The notes under the pieces are model-generated. The model was not told the origin of the DNA and searched no databases. It worked only from the letters and a program-made list of their open reading frames with translations. A stretch of 64,000 bases of DNA from NCBI RefSeq assembly GCF_004340465.1, contig NZ_SLVV01000007.1, positions 280,746-344,745 of the forward strand. The letters run 5' to 3'. The DNA comes from Mesobacillus foraminis (GTDB taxonomy: Bacteria > Bacillota > Bacilli > Bacillales > Cytobacillaceae). The stretch's first letter is position 1, and every line of letters starts with the position of its first letter. The translations under genes and the position numbers were made by a program. Shown piece by piece: positions 10,128 through 20,620 of the stretch.

Positions 10128-12392
10128 ATGGTTAAGAGGAGTCGCATCATTGCGTTCTTTCTGATAGTTTTGCTTATCGGGAGCGCCATGGGGTTAACAA
10201 CCCAGAACATCTTGGGGAATATTAAACTCGGACTGGACCTTCAGGGTGGATTTGAAGTCCTTTATGAGGTGAAACCGGCGAAAGATGGCCAGGTGATCGA
10301 CAGGGATACATTGGTCAGTACGGCGGAAGCACTTGACCGGCGCGTAAATGCCCTTGGGGTCAGTGAGCCAAATATTCAAATTGAGGGTGAGGACCGCATC
10401 CGTGTCCAGTTAGCTGGAGTTACGGACCAGGCCGAAGCACGCGAAATGCTGTCTACCCAGGCCAACTTAAGCTTTCGGGATGCCAATGACAAATTAATGC
10501 TGGATGGAACCGATTTGGCCGAGAATGGGGCAAAGCAGAGCTTTGACGAAAATAACAAGCCGAGTGTTTCCATTACCTTGAAGGACGGGAGAAAGTTTGG
10601 AGACGTGACCAAGGAAATCATCGGAAATGCTCCTGATAACCAGCTGGTCATATGGCTTGATTTTGAAGAAGGAAAAGATTCCTATAAGGAAGAAAGATTA
10701 AAGGAAGAACCTAAATTCATCTCTGCACCAAATGTCACGCAGGTCTTATCTCAAAAAACAGTTCAGATTACCGGTAATTTCACTATTGAAGAAGCAACCC
10801 AGCTTTCGAACCTGTTGAATGCTGGTGCCCTGCCAGTCCAGCTTGAAGAACAATACTCCACTTCCGTTGGAGCAAAGTTTGGTGCCCAGGCACTTGATAA
10901 GACAATTCTTGCCGGGATCATTGGCATATTGGCCATCTTTGTGTTTATGCTGGCCTATTACAGGCTTCCCGGGATGATTGCTGTAGTCACACTTTCCGTT
11001 TATGTCTATTTAATCCTTCTGGTCTTTGATTGGATGAATGGAGTCCTCACGCTTCCAGGCATTGCCGCTTTAATTCTTGGTGTTGGGATGGCTGTTGATG
11101 CCAATATCATTACTTATGAACGGATTAAGGAAGAGCTGAAGGTCGGCCGGAATATCAAGGCTGCATTTGCGGCAGGAAGCAAGAATTCGCTTTCGACGAT
11201 CCTGGATGCCAACCTGACAACGTTAATTGCAGCAGGGGTCCTGTTCTTTTATGGGACGAGCTCCGTAAAAGGTTTTGCCACCATGCTTATCCTCAGTATA
11301 CTGGTAAGCTTCATTACTGCAGTGTTCGGTGCCAGGGTCTTCCTGAGTCTATGGGTCAACAGCGGCCTGTTTAAGGACAAGCCGGGCTGGTTCGGAGTCA
11401 AAAAGAGCGAAGTCCACAGCCTGTCTGAAAATGTGGATACACTTGATCTGAAAACGAGGTTCGATCGCTTTGATTTTATCCGGCATCGAAACAGATTCTT
11501 TATGGCCTCAGGAGTACTGTTGGCAGCGGGCCTTATAATACTTGCGGTGTTCCGCCTAAATCTTGGAATCGATTTTGCCAGTGGAACCAGGATTGAAGTA
11601 CTATCTGAAAAAAGCTTGACTGCACAGGAATTTACTGCAGAGCTGAAGGGTGCCGGCATCGAAACAGAAGATGTTGTCATCTCGGGGAACAATGATGAAA
11701 TCGGAGTTGCCCGCTACAAAGGGGTCCTGTCTAAAGAAGAGATTGCCTCATTGAAAGCCGATCTGAAGGATCAATTTGGGACCGAGCCGAATGTCAGCAC
11801 TGTTTCACCGACGATTGGCAAAGAACTCGCCAAAAATGCCTTTTTTGCCCTGTTGATTGCTTCTGTTGGTATTATCATTTACGTGACGGTCCGTTTTGAG
11901 ATCCATATGGCCATTGCGGCAATCGTTTCCTTGATGCATGACGCGTTCTTTATCATTGCGGTATTCAGCTTGCTAAGGCTTGAAGTGGATCTTACCTTCA
12001 TTGCTGCAATTTTGACTATTGTCGGATACTCCATCAACGATACAATCGTTACTTTTGACAGAATGAGGGAAAACCTCCAGAAAAAGAGGAAGCTTAAAAC
12101 CTCCCAGGATATTGCCGATGTGGTGAACAGGAGCCTGCGCCAGACTCTTGGACGTTCCGTGAACACGGTGCTTACAGTTGTTATTACAGTAGTTGCCCTA
12201 TTGGCCTTCGGAAGCGAATCGATCTGGAATTTCTCTTTTGCCCTGCTTATAGGTTTGATATCCGGGACATATTCCTCTGTCTTTATTGCCGCTCAGCTCT
12301 GGTATGTATTTAAAAACAGGGAGCTGAAGAAAAAAGGGGAAATAATCACCTATAAAGAGAAACGCAAGTATTCTGATGAACCGCAAGTTTAA
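10128..12392 (+). CDS. secDF: Fused protein translocase subunit SecDF
   Basis: SecD and SecF are joined in one 754-residue protein, as in B. subtilis. The SecD half has an N-terminal helix, GLDLQGGFEVLYEV, a periplasmic-type P1 domain and five helices (LPGIAALILGVGMAVDANIITYERIKEE). The SecF half begins near residue 440 and repeats the pattern (LGIDFASGTRIEV and TIVGYSINDTIVTFDRMREN). It uses proton motive force to help late steps of export. A strong promoter and AAGGAGGAC ribosome binding site precede it; a terminator follows. Confidence 0.97.
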   Translation: MVKRSRIIAFFLIVLLIGSAMGLTTQNILGNIKLGLDLQGGFEVLYEVKPAKDGQVIDRDTLVSTAEALDRRVNALGVSEPNIQIEGEDRIRVQLAGVTDQAEAREMLSTQANLSFRDANDKLMLDGTDLAENGAKQSFDENNKPSVSITLKDGRKFGDVTKEIIGNAPDNQLVIWLDFEEGKDSYKEERLKEEPKFISAPNVTQVLSQKTVQITGNFTIEEATQLSNLLNAGALPVQLEEQYSTSVGAKFGAQALDKTILAGIIGILAIFVFMLAYYRLPGMIAVVTLSVYVYLILLVFDWMNGVLTLPGIAALILGVGMAVDANIITYERIKEELKVGRNIKAAFAAGSKNSLSTILDANLTTLIAAGVLFFYGTSSVKGFATMLILSILVSFITAVFGARVFLSLWVNSGLFKDKPGWFGVKKSEVHSLSENVDTLDLKTRFDRFDFIRHRNRFFMASGVLLAAGLIILAVFRLNLGIDFASGTRIEVLSEKSLTAQEFTAELKGAGIETEDVVISGNNDEIGVARYKGVLSKEEIASLKADLKDQFGTEPNVSTVSPTIGKELAKNAFFALLIASVGIIIYVTVRFEIHMAIAAIVSLMHDAFFIIAVFSLLRLEVDLTFIAAILTIVGYSINDTIVTFDRMRENLQKKRKLKTSQDIADVVNRSLRQTLGRSVNTVLTVVITVVALLAFGSESIWNFSFALLIGLISGTYSSVFIAAQLWYVFKNRELKKKGEIITYKEKRKYSDEPQV

Positions 12393-12444
12393 CATAGTGC
12401 TATGCGAGGTAAAATGAACGAAATAAAAAATCACACTATCAATC

Positions 12445-12476
12445 AATCCGCAGGAAATGTCCTGCGGATTCTTTAT
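12445..12476 (+). terminator. Terminator after secDF
   Basis: AATCCGCAGGA pairs perfectly with TCCTGCGGATT around an AATG loop, followed by CTTTATTTG. In B. subtilis yrvC and yrvD lie between secDF and recJ; here only this hairpin separates them. Confidence 0.85.
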
Positions 12477-12566
12477 TTGGGTGTTATTAACAAAGCTTTA
12501 GAACACTCACGCCGATTGAATAGGTGGCAGGGCTCTTGTATAATAGAAAAGCTGAGAGGTGAACGT

Positions 12567-14933
12567 ATGTTAAAATCCAGAACTAAATGGAACGTTAAAC
12601 AAACTGACTCAATGAAAGCAAAAGAGTTAGCCGAAGTACTAAATATAGCCCCTTTAACAGCATCCCTGCTCGTGAATCGAGGTATTGAAACTGTCCAGGA
12701 TGCACGGGATTTTCTATTTAATGACAATATTGAGTTTCATGATCCGTTCTTGTTAAAAGATATGGATAAAGCGGTAGAACGCATCAATAAAGCTGTACAG
12801 GAGCAGCAGCCAATCCTGATATTTGGTGATTATGATGCGGATGGAGTCAGTTCCACAACAGTGATGATGAGGGTATTGCTCGATTTAGGAGCCAATGTGG
12901 ACTACTATATTCCGAACCGTTTCACAGAAGGCTATGGTCCGAATGAAGCTGCCTTTCGAAAAGCCGCAGAAAAAGGGACAGCGCTGATCATTACGGTTGA
13001 TACTGGGATATCTGCTCTCCATGAGGCCGATGTGGCCAGGGAGCTTGGAATGGACCTGATTATTACAGACCACCATGAACCGGGGCCAGTCCTCCCGAAT
13101 GCTTACGCAATCGTCCACCCTAAACTTGAAGACAGCAAGTATCCATTCAGGGACCTTGCAGGGGTAGGGGTGGCATTCAAACTGGCACACGCTCTCTATG
13201 GGGCTGCACCTGAAGAGTTATTGGAAATTGCAGCAATTGGTACCATTGCGGATTTGGTCTCTCTGACCAATGAGAACCGTTTAATTGCAAAAAAAGGCAT
13301 AGAACAGCTGAGAAAGACCCAAAACCTAGGGCTCCGAGCCTTGTTTAAGCTGACCAAAACGGAATCAGCGTCCATCAATGAGGAAACAGTCGGGTTTATG
13401 ATTGGTCCCCGTATTAATGCCGCTGGCCGCCTTGGCAGCGCGGACCCTGCTGTTCGACTTTTGTTATCGGAGGATCCCGGAGAGGCAGCAATGCTGGCTT
13501 CGGAAATTGATGGATTGAATAAGGAGCGCCAGGCCCTTGTCGCTTCAATTGCAGAGGAAGCTATCAATGAGGTTGAAACGAACTTCCCTGTGGAGGACAA
13601 CCATGTCCTCGTCATTGGGAAGGAAGACTGGAACCCAGGTGTAATAGGGATTGTGGCCTCCCGCCTTGTAGAGAAATATTACAGGCCGACAATCGTACTG
13701 AGCTTTGACAAAGAGAAGGGCGTTGCAAAAGGATCTGCAAGAAGTATTGCAGGCTTTGATTTATTCAAGAATCTTTCTGCTTCCCGTGACATTCTCCCTC
13801 ATTTCGGGGGCCATCCCATGGCAGCCGGGATGACCCTGAAGCTGGAGGATGTCGTTGAGCTAAGAAAGCGGCTGAATAAACTTGCTTCAGAGCAATTGAC
13901 TGAATCGGACCTTACCCCTGTGACACAGGTTGACCTTGAGGCAGACATAAAGGACATTACCCTTGATTTTCTAAAGGAGATGGGGCAGCTTTCGCCTTAT
14001 GGTGTGGATAACCCTAAACCAAGAGTGATGATTAAAGATGCCAGTATATCCTCGATGAGAAGAATCGGAGGCAATAATGCGCATTTAAAGATTACACTGG
14101 GAAATGACGGGGCGTCACTGGATGGGATTGGATTTGGTCTAGGTGACCTTCATGAACATATCTCGCCTATTTCTTCCTTGTCAGTCATTGGGGAGCTGTC
14201 GATTAATGAATGGAACAACATCAGGAAGCCTCAAATTTTCCTGCAGGATGTAGCCGTTAATTCCTGGCAGCTCTTTGATATCAGAGGCCTGAGGAGAACA
14301 GAAAAGCTTAAGGAAATGGTTCCGGAAGATGGCACAAAGTGGATTTTGTTTGACGAGGGAAAAGAGGAAAGATTTTTGCCTTTTGCCCAAAAAAGCCTTG
14401 TGAAGATCCGTTCATTGGAGGAAGCAATCAATACAGAAATCGATTCTACGAATATTGTCCTTCTTGATTTGCCAGCTTCGGGAGGAATGCTCGAAAAGCT
14501 TATTTCCGGAAAGAAACCGGCTCGGGTTTATGTGCATTTTCATAAAGAAGACAGTGACTTCTTTAGCACAATGCCGACAAGAGAGCATTTTAAGTGGTTC
14601 TATGCTTTTCTGGCGAAAAAAGCGCCGTTTGACCTTAAAAGGCATGGTGAGGAACTGGCAAAATACAGAGGCTGGTCAAAAGAAACCATAGAATTTATGT
14701 CACAGGTGTTTTTTGACCTCGATTTTGTTAAAATAAACAATGGAATTATTTCCTTAGAGAAGAGCGTCCCAAAACGGGATTTATCGGAATCTAAAACCTA
14801 TCAGAAAAAACAAGCTACATTTACTCTTGAAAATGATTTGCTTTATTCATCGTTTGAGCAGTTGAAGAGCTGGTTCGACCAAGTCATTCAAGGGTCGGTG
14901 CAAAATGAGGAGGCAATTACAGAATGGATTTAA
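12567..14933 (+). CDS. recJ: Single-stranded-DNA-specific exonuclease RecJ
   Basis: A 5'-3' ssDNA exonuclease of the DHH family acting in recombination and repair. Motifs: [13 protein letters not shown] near residue 90, the DHH motif in IITDHHEPG near 165, a DHHA1 glycine-rich motif [12 protein letters not shown] near 415 and a C-terminal extension found in Firmicutes RecJ. The ATG at 12567 follows GAGAGGTGAACGT and gives 788 residues, matching B. subtilis RecJ; the frame is open further upstream to 12402 but that part crosses the secDF terminator. Its last 10 bases overlap apt. Confidence 0.95.
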   Translation: MLKSRTKWNVKQTDSMKAKELAEVLNIAPLTASLLVNRGIETVQDARDFLFNDNIEFHDPFLLKDMDKAVERINKAVQEQQPILIFGDYDADGVSSTTVMMRVLLDLGANVDYYIPNRFTEGYGPNEAAFRKAAEKGTALIITVDTGISALHEADVARELGMDLIITDHHEPGPVLPNAYAIVHPKLEDSKYPFRDLAGVGVAFKLAHALYGAAPEELLEIAAIGTIADLVSLTNENRLIAKKGIEQLRKTQNLGLRALFKLTKTESASINEETVGFMIGPRINAAGRLGSADPAVRLLLSEDPGEAAMLASEIDGLNKERQALVASIAEEAINEVETNFPVEDNHVLVIGKEDWNPGVIGIVASRLVEKYYRPTIVLSFDKEKGVAKGSARSIAGFDLFKNLSASRDILPHFGGHPMAAGMTLKLEDVVELRKRLNKLASEQLTESDLTPVTQVDLEADIKDITLDFLKEMGQLSPYGVDNPKPRVMIKDASISSMRRIGGNNAHLKITLGNDGASLDGIGFGLGDLHEHISPISSLSVIGELSINEWNNIRKPQIFLQDVAVNSWQLFDIRGLRRTEKLKEMVPEDGTKWILFDEGKEERFLPFAQKSLVKIRSLEEAINTEIDSTNIVLLDLPASGGMLEKLISGKKPARVYVHFHKEDSDFFSTMPTREHFKWFYAFLAKKAPFDLKRHGEELAKYRGWSKETIEFMSQVFFDLDFVKINNGIISLEKSVPKRDLSESKTYQKKQATFTLENDLLYSSFEQLKSWFDQVIQGSVQNEEAITEWI

Positions 14934-15436
14934 AACAATACGTTACCATCGTACCCGATTGGCCAAAGCCGGGCATAAAATTTAAGGACATCACAACTTT
15001 GATGGATAATGGCGAGGCATATAAATATGCAACAGACCAAATCGTTGAATATGCCCGCGAGAAGGAAATTGACCTTGTAGTGGGACCTGAGGCAAGAGGG
15101 TTCATCATTGGATGCCCAGTTGCTTATTCCCTTGGTGTGGGCTTTGCTCCAGTTCGCAAGGAAGGCAAGCTTCCAAGGGAAACGGTTAAGGTGAGCTATG
15201 GCCTGGAATATGGGAAAGACGTTTTAACCATTCATAGGGATGCCATCAAACCTGGCCAGAGGGTGCTCATCACGGATGACCTGCTTGCTACGGGCGGCAC
15301 CATTGAGGCTACCATAAAGCTGGTTGAAGAACTTGGGGGCATTGTTGCCGGAATTGCGTTCCTGATTGAATTATCTTATCTCGAAGGTCGCAGCAAGATT
15401 GGAAAATACGATATCCTGACATTGATGGAATATTAA
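14924..15436 (+). CDS. apt: Adenine phosphoribosyltransferase
   Basis: Purine salvage: adenine plus PRPP gives AMP. At 170 residues it is full length, with [10 protein letters not shown] near residue 50 and the PRPP-binding loop [17 protein letters not shown] near 115-130. The start lies inside the 3' end of recJ, 10 nt before its end, with GAGGAGG upstream, so translation is likely coupled. It precedes relA as in B. subtilis, but a terminator hairpin and a 260-nt gap lie between. Confidence 0.97.
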   Translation: MDLKQYVTIVPDWPKPGIKFKDITTLMDNGEAYKYATDQIVEYAREKEIDLVVGPEARGFIIGCPVAYSLGVGFAPVRKEGKLPRETVKVSYGLEYGKDVLTIHRDAIKPGQRVLITDDLLATGGTIEATIKLVEELGGIVAGIAFLIELSYLEGRSKIGKYDILTLMEY

Positions 15437-15447
15437 GGTGAATATTA

Positions 15448-15478
15448 ATGGCACTTCCGCGTGAAGTGCCATTTGTAT
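15448..15478 (+). terminator. Terminator after apt
   Basis: A 10-bp perfect stem (ATGGCACTTC with GAAGTGCCAT) has a 5-nt loop and a short T-rich tail (TTGTATT). The hairpin is convincing, the U-tract modest. Confidence 0.65.
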
Positions 15479-15696
15479 TAGGTGTGAATTAGAGGTTTTT
15501 CGACATTTTTTTTATCTTCAGCGGAAAAATATCATCCTTTCTCTTTACATATTGGAATTTTTCTTTGATAATAATAACAATCCTTTTCATTCAGAAATTA
15601 GGATATTTAGACTATATGACAGTTTGTTGTATTTCAATGGTTGCTGGAGTGATATGAATGTCCCTCCAGATTTTATAATGATAAAAAGGTGATCCT

Positions 15697-17160
15697 ATGG
15701 CGAATGATCAGGTGTTGACCGCCGAGCAAGTCATCCAAATGACAAGAACCTATTTAAATGATGAACATGTAGAATTGGTGAAGAAAGCGTACGATTTCGC
15801 CAAAGCTTCCCACCACGACCAGTTTCGGAAATCGGGTGAGCCCTACATTATCCATCCCATCCAGGTTGCGGGAATCTTGGCCGATTTAGAAATGGACCCT
15901 GCAACAGTTGCAGCCGGATTTCTTCATGATGTCGTTGAGGATACCGAAGTTACGCTTGAGGATATTAAAGAAGAGTTCAATGTTGAAGTGGCAATGCTTG
16001 TAGATGGCGTGACCAAGCTCGGGAAAATTAAATATAAATCTCAGGAAGAACAGCAGGCAGAGAATCACAGGAAAATGTTTGTGGCCATGGCCCAGGATAT
16101 TCGGGTCATTTTGATCAAACTTGCAGACCGGCTTCATAATATGAGGACCCTGAAGCATCTTCCCCAGGAGAAACAGCGCAGGATCTCAAATGAGACCCTA
16201 GAAATCTTCGCTCCGCTGGCACACAGGCTCGGGATATCCAAAATCAAGTGGGAGCTTGAGGATACGGCATTAAGGTATCTTAATCCGCAGCAGTATTACC
16301 GTATTGTGAACCTGATGAAGAAGAAGCGGGAAGAGCGGGAGCAATATCTGGAAGAAGTGATTGGTGAAGTCCGGGATCAGCTGAAAGAAGTGACGATTAA
16401 AGCTGAAATTTCTGGCAGACCTAAGCACATTTATTCAATTTATCGAAAAATGGCTTTGCAGAATAAGCAATTTAACGAAATTTATGATTTATTGGCTGTA
16501 AGAATCGTAGTGAACAGCATTAAAGACTGCTATGCAGTCCTGGGAATCATTCATACATGCTGGAAGCCGATGCCCGGAAGATTCAAGGACTATATTGCAA
16601 TGCCAAAGCCGAACATGTACCAGTCGCTCCATACCACTGTCATTGGTCCTAAAGGGGACCCGCTGGAAGTACAGATACGAACCTTTGATATGCACAGAAT
16701 CGCAGAGTTCGGTATTGCGGCGCACTGGGCTTATAAAGAAGGTAAACCGGTTGATGAAGGTCTTTCCTATGAAAAGAAACTCAGCTGGTTCAGGGAAATA
16801 CTCGAGTTTCAGAATGAGACTGCCAACGCTGAAGAGTTCATGGAATCCCTTAAAATTGATTTGTTTTCTGACATGGTATTCATTTTTACCCCAAAAGGTG
16901 ATGTCATTGAGCTTCCTTCCGGCTCGGTTCCCATTGATTTTGCCTATCGGATTCACTCAGAGATAGGAAATAAAACAATTGGGGCAAAAGTGAATGGCAA
17001 GATGGTTACACTTGATTATAAGCTCAAGACCGGTGACATTATTGAAATCCTTACATCAAAGCATTCCTACGGTCCGAGTCAGGATTGGCTCAAGCTTGCC
17101 CAAACCTCTCAGGCCAAAAATAAGATCCGCCAGTTCTTTAAAAAAACAGCGGAAAGATGA
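15697..17160 (+). CDS. relA: RelA/SpoT-type (p)ppGpp synthetase/hydrolase, N-terminal part ended early by a frameshift
   Basis: The intact N-terminal frame (487 residues) holds the HD hydrolase domain (HD at residues 77-78 in [11 protein letters not shown], plus H53), the synthetase domain ([24 protein letters not shown]) and the TGS domain (about 390-455). Normal Rel in Bacillus is about 734 residues. Here, after RQFFKK, an A7 run at 17140-17146 shifts the frame and stops at TGA 17158-17160. The rest continues one frame over. With A6 the product would be about 731 residues. Either the gene is really truncated, losing the zinc-finger and ACT regulatory domains, or the extra A is a sequencing or assembly error. 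Both catalytic domains look intact. Confidence 0.85.
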   Translation: MANDQVLTAEQVIQMTRTYLNDEHVELVKKAYDFAKASHHDQFRKSGEPYIIHPIQVAGILADLEMDPATVAAGFLHDVVEDTEVTLEDIKEEFNVEVAMLVDGVTKLGKIKYKSQEEQQAENHRKMFVAMAQDIRVILIKLADRLHNMRTLKHLPQEKQRRISNETLEIFAPLAHRLGISKIKWELEDTALRYLNPQQYYRIVNLMKKKREEREQYLEEVIGEVRDQLKEVTIKAEISGRPKHIYSIYRKMALQNKQFNEIYDLLAVRIVVNSIKDCYAVLGIIHTCWKPMPGRFKDYIAMPKPNMYQSLHTTVIGPKGDPLEVQIRTFDMHRIAEFGIAAHWAYKEGKPVDEGLSYEKKLSWFREILEFQNETANAEEFMESLKIDLFSDMVFIFTPKGDVIELPSGSVPIDFAYRIHSEIGNKTIGAKVNGKMVTLDYKLKTGDIIEILTSKHSYGPSQDWLKLAQTSQAKNKIRQFFKKTAER

Positions 17161-17893
17161 GAATGTCGATAAGGGCCGGGAATTGGTAGAAAAAGAAATC
17201 AAGGCCATGGACTTTGACCTGAAGGAAATCCTTACTCCGGAAAATGTAAAAAGGGTGTCGGATAAGTTCAATTTTTCCAATGAGGAAGATATGTATGCCG
17301 CAGTAGGCTACAACGGAGTCACGGCTCTCCAGGTTGCCAACAGGCTGACCGAAAAATGGCGCAAGAAGCGAGATATGGAGCAGGAAAAGGATCTTTCAAA
17401 CGCCGTATCAGAGCTGAAATCTCTGCCACCTGTAAAGAAACGGGAATCAGGTGTAAGGGTTTCAGGGATTGATAACCTGCTGATCCGGCTTTCCAGATGC
17501 TGCAACCCAATCCCTGGAGATGATATTGTCGGTTTCATTACGAAAGGCCGAGGGGTTTCCGTTCATCGGTCAGATTGCACCAATATTAACAAGGATGATG
17601 CTCAGGCTAGGCTTATTCCGGTTGAATGGGAATCAGCCTTAAACGACCGGAAAGAGTACAATGTGGATATTGAAATCAGCGGCTATGACAGGCGTGGCCT
17701 TTTAAATGAGGTGCTGCAGGCTGTCAACGAGACAAAAACCAACATTACGGCCGTATCAGGGAAGTCAGACCGCAATAAAGTGGCGACAATCAATATGTCA
17801 ATCGCCATTACGAATGTCAGTCACCTTCAAAAAGTGGTTGACCGGATTAAACAGATTCCGGACATCTATTCCGTCCGAAGAGTGTTGAATTAA
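17147..17893 (+). pseudogene. relA: relA C-terminal part, out of frame with the N-terminal part
   Basis: From CAG 17147 the frame continues the Rel protein for 248 residues: the helical domain, the zinc-finger domain with RLSRCCNPIPGDDIVGFITK and HRSDC, and a C-terminal ACT/RRM domain ending SVRRVLN. These regions normally bind the ribosome and control the balance of synthesis and hydrolysis. No convincing start or ribosome binding site precedes this piece, so it is probably not made on its own. Sequence quality here is otherwise normal with no other disruption, as expected for a recent change or an artefact. Confidence 0.85.
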
Positions 17894-17941
17894 TTTAAAG
17901 CATTAAAGGGTGCCTGACCCCGGAATAAGGAGTATGTTAAT

Positions 17942-18382
17942 ATGCGAGTTGTTGTTCAGCGCAGCAAGGAAGCCAAAGTTACAGTGAATGACAAAGTGAC
18001 GGGCTCCATTGTAAAAGGCTTTGTGGTTCTTGTAGGGGTCACTCATGAGGATACCATAAAGGATGCTGCTTTTTTAGCTGACAAGGTAGCTAATTTACGT
18101 GTTTTTGAGGATGAAGCAGGGAAAATGAACTTCTCTCTTCTGGATGCAGGGGGAGAGGTGCTTTCCGTATCCCAATTTACCTTATACGGAGACTGCCGGA
18201 AAGGCAGGAGGCCAAATTTTATGGAAGCAGCCCGGCCGGATCTGGCTGTTGAAATTTATGAAGCGTTCAATTCATGCTTGCGTGAAAAAGGGCTTAAGGT
18301 AGAAACGGGAGTTTTTGGAGCCATGATGGACGTCCAGCTTATCAATGATGGCCCGGTAACCCTTATTATTGACAGTAAATAA
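17942..18382 (+). CDS. dtd: D-aminoacyl-tRNA deacylase
   Basis: Dtd hydrolyses D-aminoacyl-tRNAs (and glycyl-tRNA-Ala), a proofreading step. At 146 residues it is full length; the active-site motifs [15 protein letters not shown] near residue 77 and [11 protein letters not shown] at the end (the Gly-cisPro site) are both present. AAGGAGTA precedes ATG 17942. It follows relA closely, as in B. subtilis, and ends at a bidirectional terminator. Confidence 0.96.
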   Translation: MRVVVQRSKEAKVTVNDKVTGSIVKGFVVLVGVTHEDTIKDAAFLADKVANLRVFEDEAGKMNFSLLDAGGEVLSVSQFTLYGDCRKGRRPNFMEAARPDLAVEIYEAFNSCLREKGLKVETGVFGAMMDVQLINDGPVTLIIDSK

Positions 18383-18422
18383 GGAGCTGGCCTTCCGGGC
18401 AGAAACAGTGGTTGAGATAGAC

Positions 18423-18454
18423 AAAAAAGGGAACCCGCAGGGGTTCCCTTTTTT
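18423..18454. terminator. Bidirectional terminator between dtd and yrvJ
   Basis: AAAAAAGGGAACCC and GGGTTCCCTTTTTT form a long stem around a 4-nt loop, with T-runs on both strands, between the two convergent genes. Confidence 0.92.
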
Positions 18455-18472
18455 GCATCTTCATGCAAACTA

Positions 18473-20233
18473 TTAATTATTTTTGAAATACCTGGCCAGT
18501 CCTTCATATATTCCATTTGCTGCAGCCTCTTGGTACTGGCTGGAGGTTACAACCATTTCTTCATTTAAATTGCTAAGATAACCAAGTTCAAGAAGGACAC
18601 TTGGGTGGCTATTCTCCCGGAGTACATGGTAATCCCCAAAGCGGACACCCCTGTCGTTCAGCAACGTTCTGCTGATGACTGCTGCATGAAGCTCCTCGGA
18701 TAAACCTTTATTTTTTTCGTGGTAATAGTAGCTTGTCATTCCGTTAACACTGGTGTCCAAAATGCTGTCATAATGCAATGATATAAAGGCATCCGCATCA
18801 TGGGAACGAGAGAGTGCTGCTCTTGAAGGAAGAGCTACATATGTATCAGTTGTCCGAGTCATATAAACATCAGTCCCAGACGCTTTTAGTTTATCGTACA
18901 AAAGCTTAGCCGTTCTTAAGGTAAGCTGTTTCTCCAGTGTCCCGCTGAAACCGACCGTACCGCTGTCCCTGCCGCCGTGTCCCGGGTCGATTACGACGGT
19001 TTTGTTTTTTATATGTGTTCCTGCTCCCGGCTTTTCTATTTGGGCAGCTGTGCCAGTCACGGAGACGATCCATCCGGCTACGTAACCGTATGAGCCGTTA
19101 TCCAGGCTGACCTGATACCAGTCCCCTTTAAGACCCTGAATTTCAAATCTATCCCCTTTATTGGCTCTCTGGACAACTGGAGAATCTACAGCGGCGTCCT
19201 CTCTGATATTGGAGCCGTCACTCAGAATCGTGAGAGTTTGGTTTTTAACATTTGATTGAGAAGGTTCTGCTGAGGCTTCTTTTTTATCAAAAAACCAGCT
19301 TGCCGCCCAGCCGGTTTTGCCGGGTATATATTCAATTCTAATCCAGTTGTCTGCCTCTTCGAGAATTTTATACTCCTGCCCCTGGGCAATCTGGCCGACG
19401 ATTTTGCCGTCGAGAGCTCCACGGTCCCGTACATACAGGGTTGATGCAGTTACAGTAGCCATACTCCTAGATTCGTTAGCTTGTGCTTCCCCTTCAACCG
19501 AAGGAGCTTCCTTGGTATCGGTCAAATAATTGCTGCTGACCCAGGCGTTCATTCCGTTGTACCTAATTTCAGTCCAATTTCTTTCTTTCCTTATGACAGA
19601 CACCTGCTCCTCTCTGGCAATACGTCCAACAACCTCACCATTCAAAGAAGGGCTGTTTCGGACATTGACATGATCGGTAGCAAACGATTTTTTAAGGTCC
19701 TCCTCTGGTCCTGACTGCTGAGGCTCATCACTATGTAAGTATTCCGAGGAAACCCACCCTTCAATTTCCGAGGTTCGAATTTTTCTCCAGTCCCCATTCC
19801 TTTCCGATATTTCCACGGTCTGGCCATAGCTCAATGACCCGATGGAAGGGAAGCTTGTCCCTGGACCATTGCGAATCTTGAGGCTGTCAGCTGTGACAGT
19901 CCCTTTGGAGCTGCCTTCTGTACCCTCGGTTGCCGGCGTCATGGATGTTCCGGTTTCTTCCCTGGATGTAAACCATTCTGCTATCCAACCTTGTCTACCA
20001 TCGTGAAGCCCGATTAATATCCATTCCCCTTCCTGCCTGACAATTGAGTATTGTTCACCCTTGTCCACCATGGCCAGTATCGGGTAGCTGAGTCCGGGGC
20101 CTTCCCGGATATTTACGTTTGCTGCTGAAATGGTCAGCAGCTCGCCTGAAGCTTTGGCGGGTGCTGAAGTCTTTGAGGTGCCTGCCAAAAGAAGAAGGCA
20201 GAAAATAATAACAGCAAGCTTATTGATCTGCAA
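18473..20233 (-). CDS. yrvJ: Secreted N-acetylmuramoyl-L-alanine amidase with five SH3b domains (YrvJ)
   Basis: A cell-wall hydrolase of 586 residues. A signal peptide (about residues 1-29) is followed by five bacterial SH3 repeats, recognised by N(I/V)R(E/N)GP or related openings near residues 40, 120, 190, 268 and 345. An Amidase_3 domain from about 412 has VVIDPGHGGRDSG, the metal-ligand Glu in GFSGTLEKQ, and ISLHYDS. The SH3b repeats bind peptidoglycan and the zinc amidase cleaves the MurNAc-Ala bond. Position before yrzK-hisS matches B. subtilis yrvJ. Confidence 0.93.
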   Translation of the reverse strand: MQINKLAVIIFCLLLLAGTSKTSAPAKASGELLTISAANVNIREGPGLSYPILAMVDKGEQYSIVRQEGEWILIGLHDGRQGWIAEWFTSREETGTSMTPATEGTEGSSKGTVTADSLKIRNGPGTSFPSIGSLSYGQTVEISERNGDWRKIRTSEIEGWVSSEYLHSDEPQQSGPEEDLKKSFATDHVNVRNSPSLNGEVVGRIAREEQVSVIRKERNWTEIRYNGMNAWVSSNYLTDTKEAPSVEGEAQANESRSMATVTASTLYVRDRGALDGKIVGQIAQGQEYKILEEADNWIRIEYIPGKTGWAASWFFDKKEASAEPSQSNVKNQTLTILSDGSNIREDAAVDSPVVQRANKGDRFEIQGLKGDWYQVSLDNGSYGYVAGWIVSVTGTAAQIEKPGAGTHIKNKTVVIDPGHGGRDSGTVGFSGTLEKQLTLRTAKLLYDKLKASGTDVYMTRTTDTYVALPSRAALSRSHDADAFISLHYDSILDTSVNGMTSYYYHEKNKGLSEELHAAVISRTLLNDRGVRFGDYHVLRENSHPSVLLELGYLSNLNEEMVVTSSQYQEAAANGIYEGLARYFKNN

Positions 20234-20409
20234 TGATTCCCCATCCCCTTGTTAAATTTTTCTTTGTACTTATTTTACCGAAAAGTCTGGCTAAAATCAC
20301 GGTCCATTTTTGCTTGATTATAAATATCCAAGTATTTTAATCATTTGGTATTTGAAATAATTTTTTGTTTAAAGGGCAAAATAGGGAGACTAACATAACA
20401 GTAGGTGAT

Positions 20410-20589
20410 ATGATGAGGCATAGTGAGAAAGGAAGATCGGCTTATCTTGGGGAAAACCAAATATTCAGCGTCGATTTCCATGATTTTATCCAAAAAGAGC
20501 AAAGTTCAAATATGATTGAACTTGCTTCAGAGTTCGGATTAAGCCTTGGTGATGTGAAAAAACTAAAAAAACACCTTGAACGTTCTTGA
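20410..20589 (+). CDS. yrzK: Small conserved protein YrzK
   Basis: A 59-residue soluble protein (MMRHSEKGRSAYLGENQIF, then a C-terminal FGLSLGDVKKLKKHLERS that resembles a short helix-turn-helix). It lies just upstream of hisS, where B. subtilis has yrzK. Its function is unknown. Adjacent ATGs at 20410 and 20413 follow TAGGTGAT; the frame extends further upstream without a better site. The promoter of the hisS leader overlaps its stop codon. Confidence 0.75.
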   Translation: MMRHSEKGRSAYLGENQIFSVDFHDFIQKEQSSNMIELASEFGLSLGDVKKLKKHLERS

Positions 20590-20614
20590 CAAGCAGTTTT
20601 TTCGTCCGTATTAT
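20586..20614 (+). promoter_or_regulatory. Sigma-A promoter of the hisS-aspS leader
   Basis: TTGACA (20586-20591) and TATTAT (20609-20614) have the ideal 17-nt spacing. The -35 hexamer overlaps the TGA stop codon of yrzK. The start point near 20621 opens the T-box leader. Confidence 0.85.
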
Positions 20615-20620
20615 AAGATG

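Noticed and set aside
11249-11692. 147-codon minus-strand ORF inside secDF
   Set aside because: Antisense shadow of a strongly conserved gene with no own signals.
13196-13615. 139-codon minus-strand ORF inside recJ
   Set aside because: Antisense shadow; recJ is intact in the plus frame.
16489-16956. 155- and 144-codon ORFs on both strands inside relA
   Set aside because: Other-frame shadows of the Rel synthetase and TGS domains.
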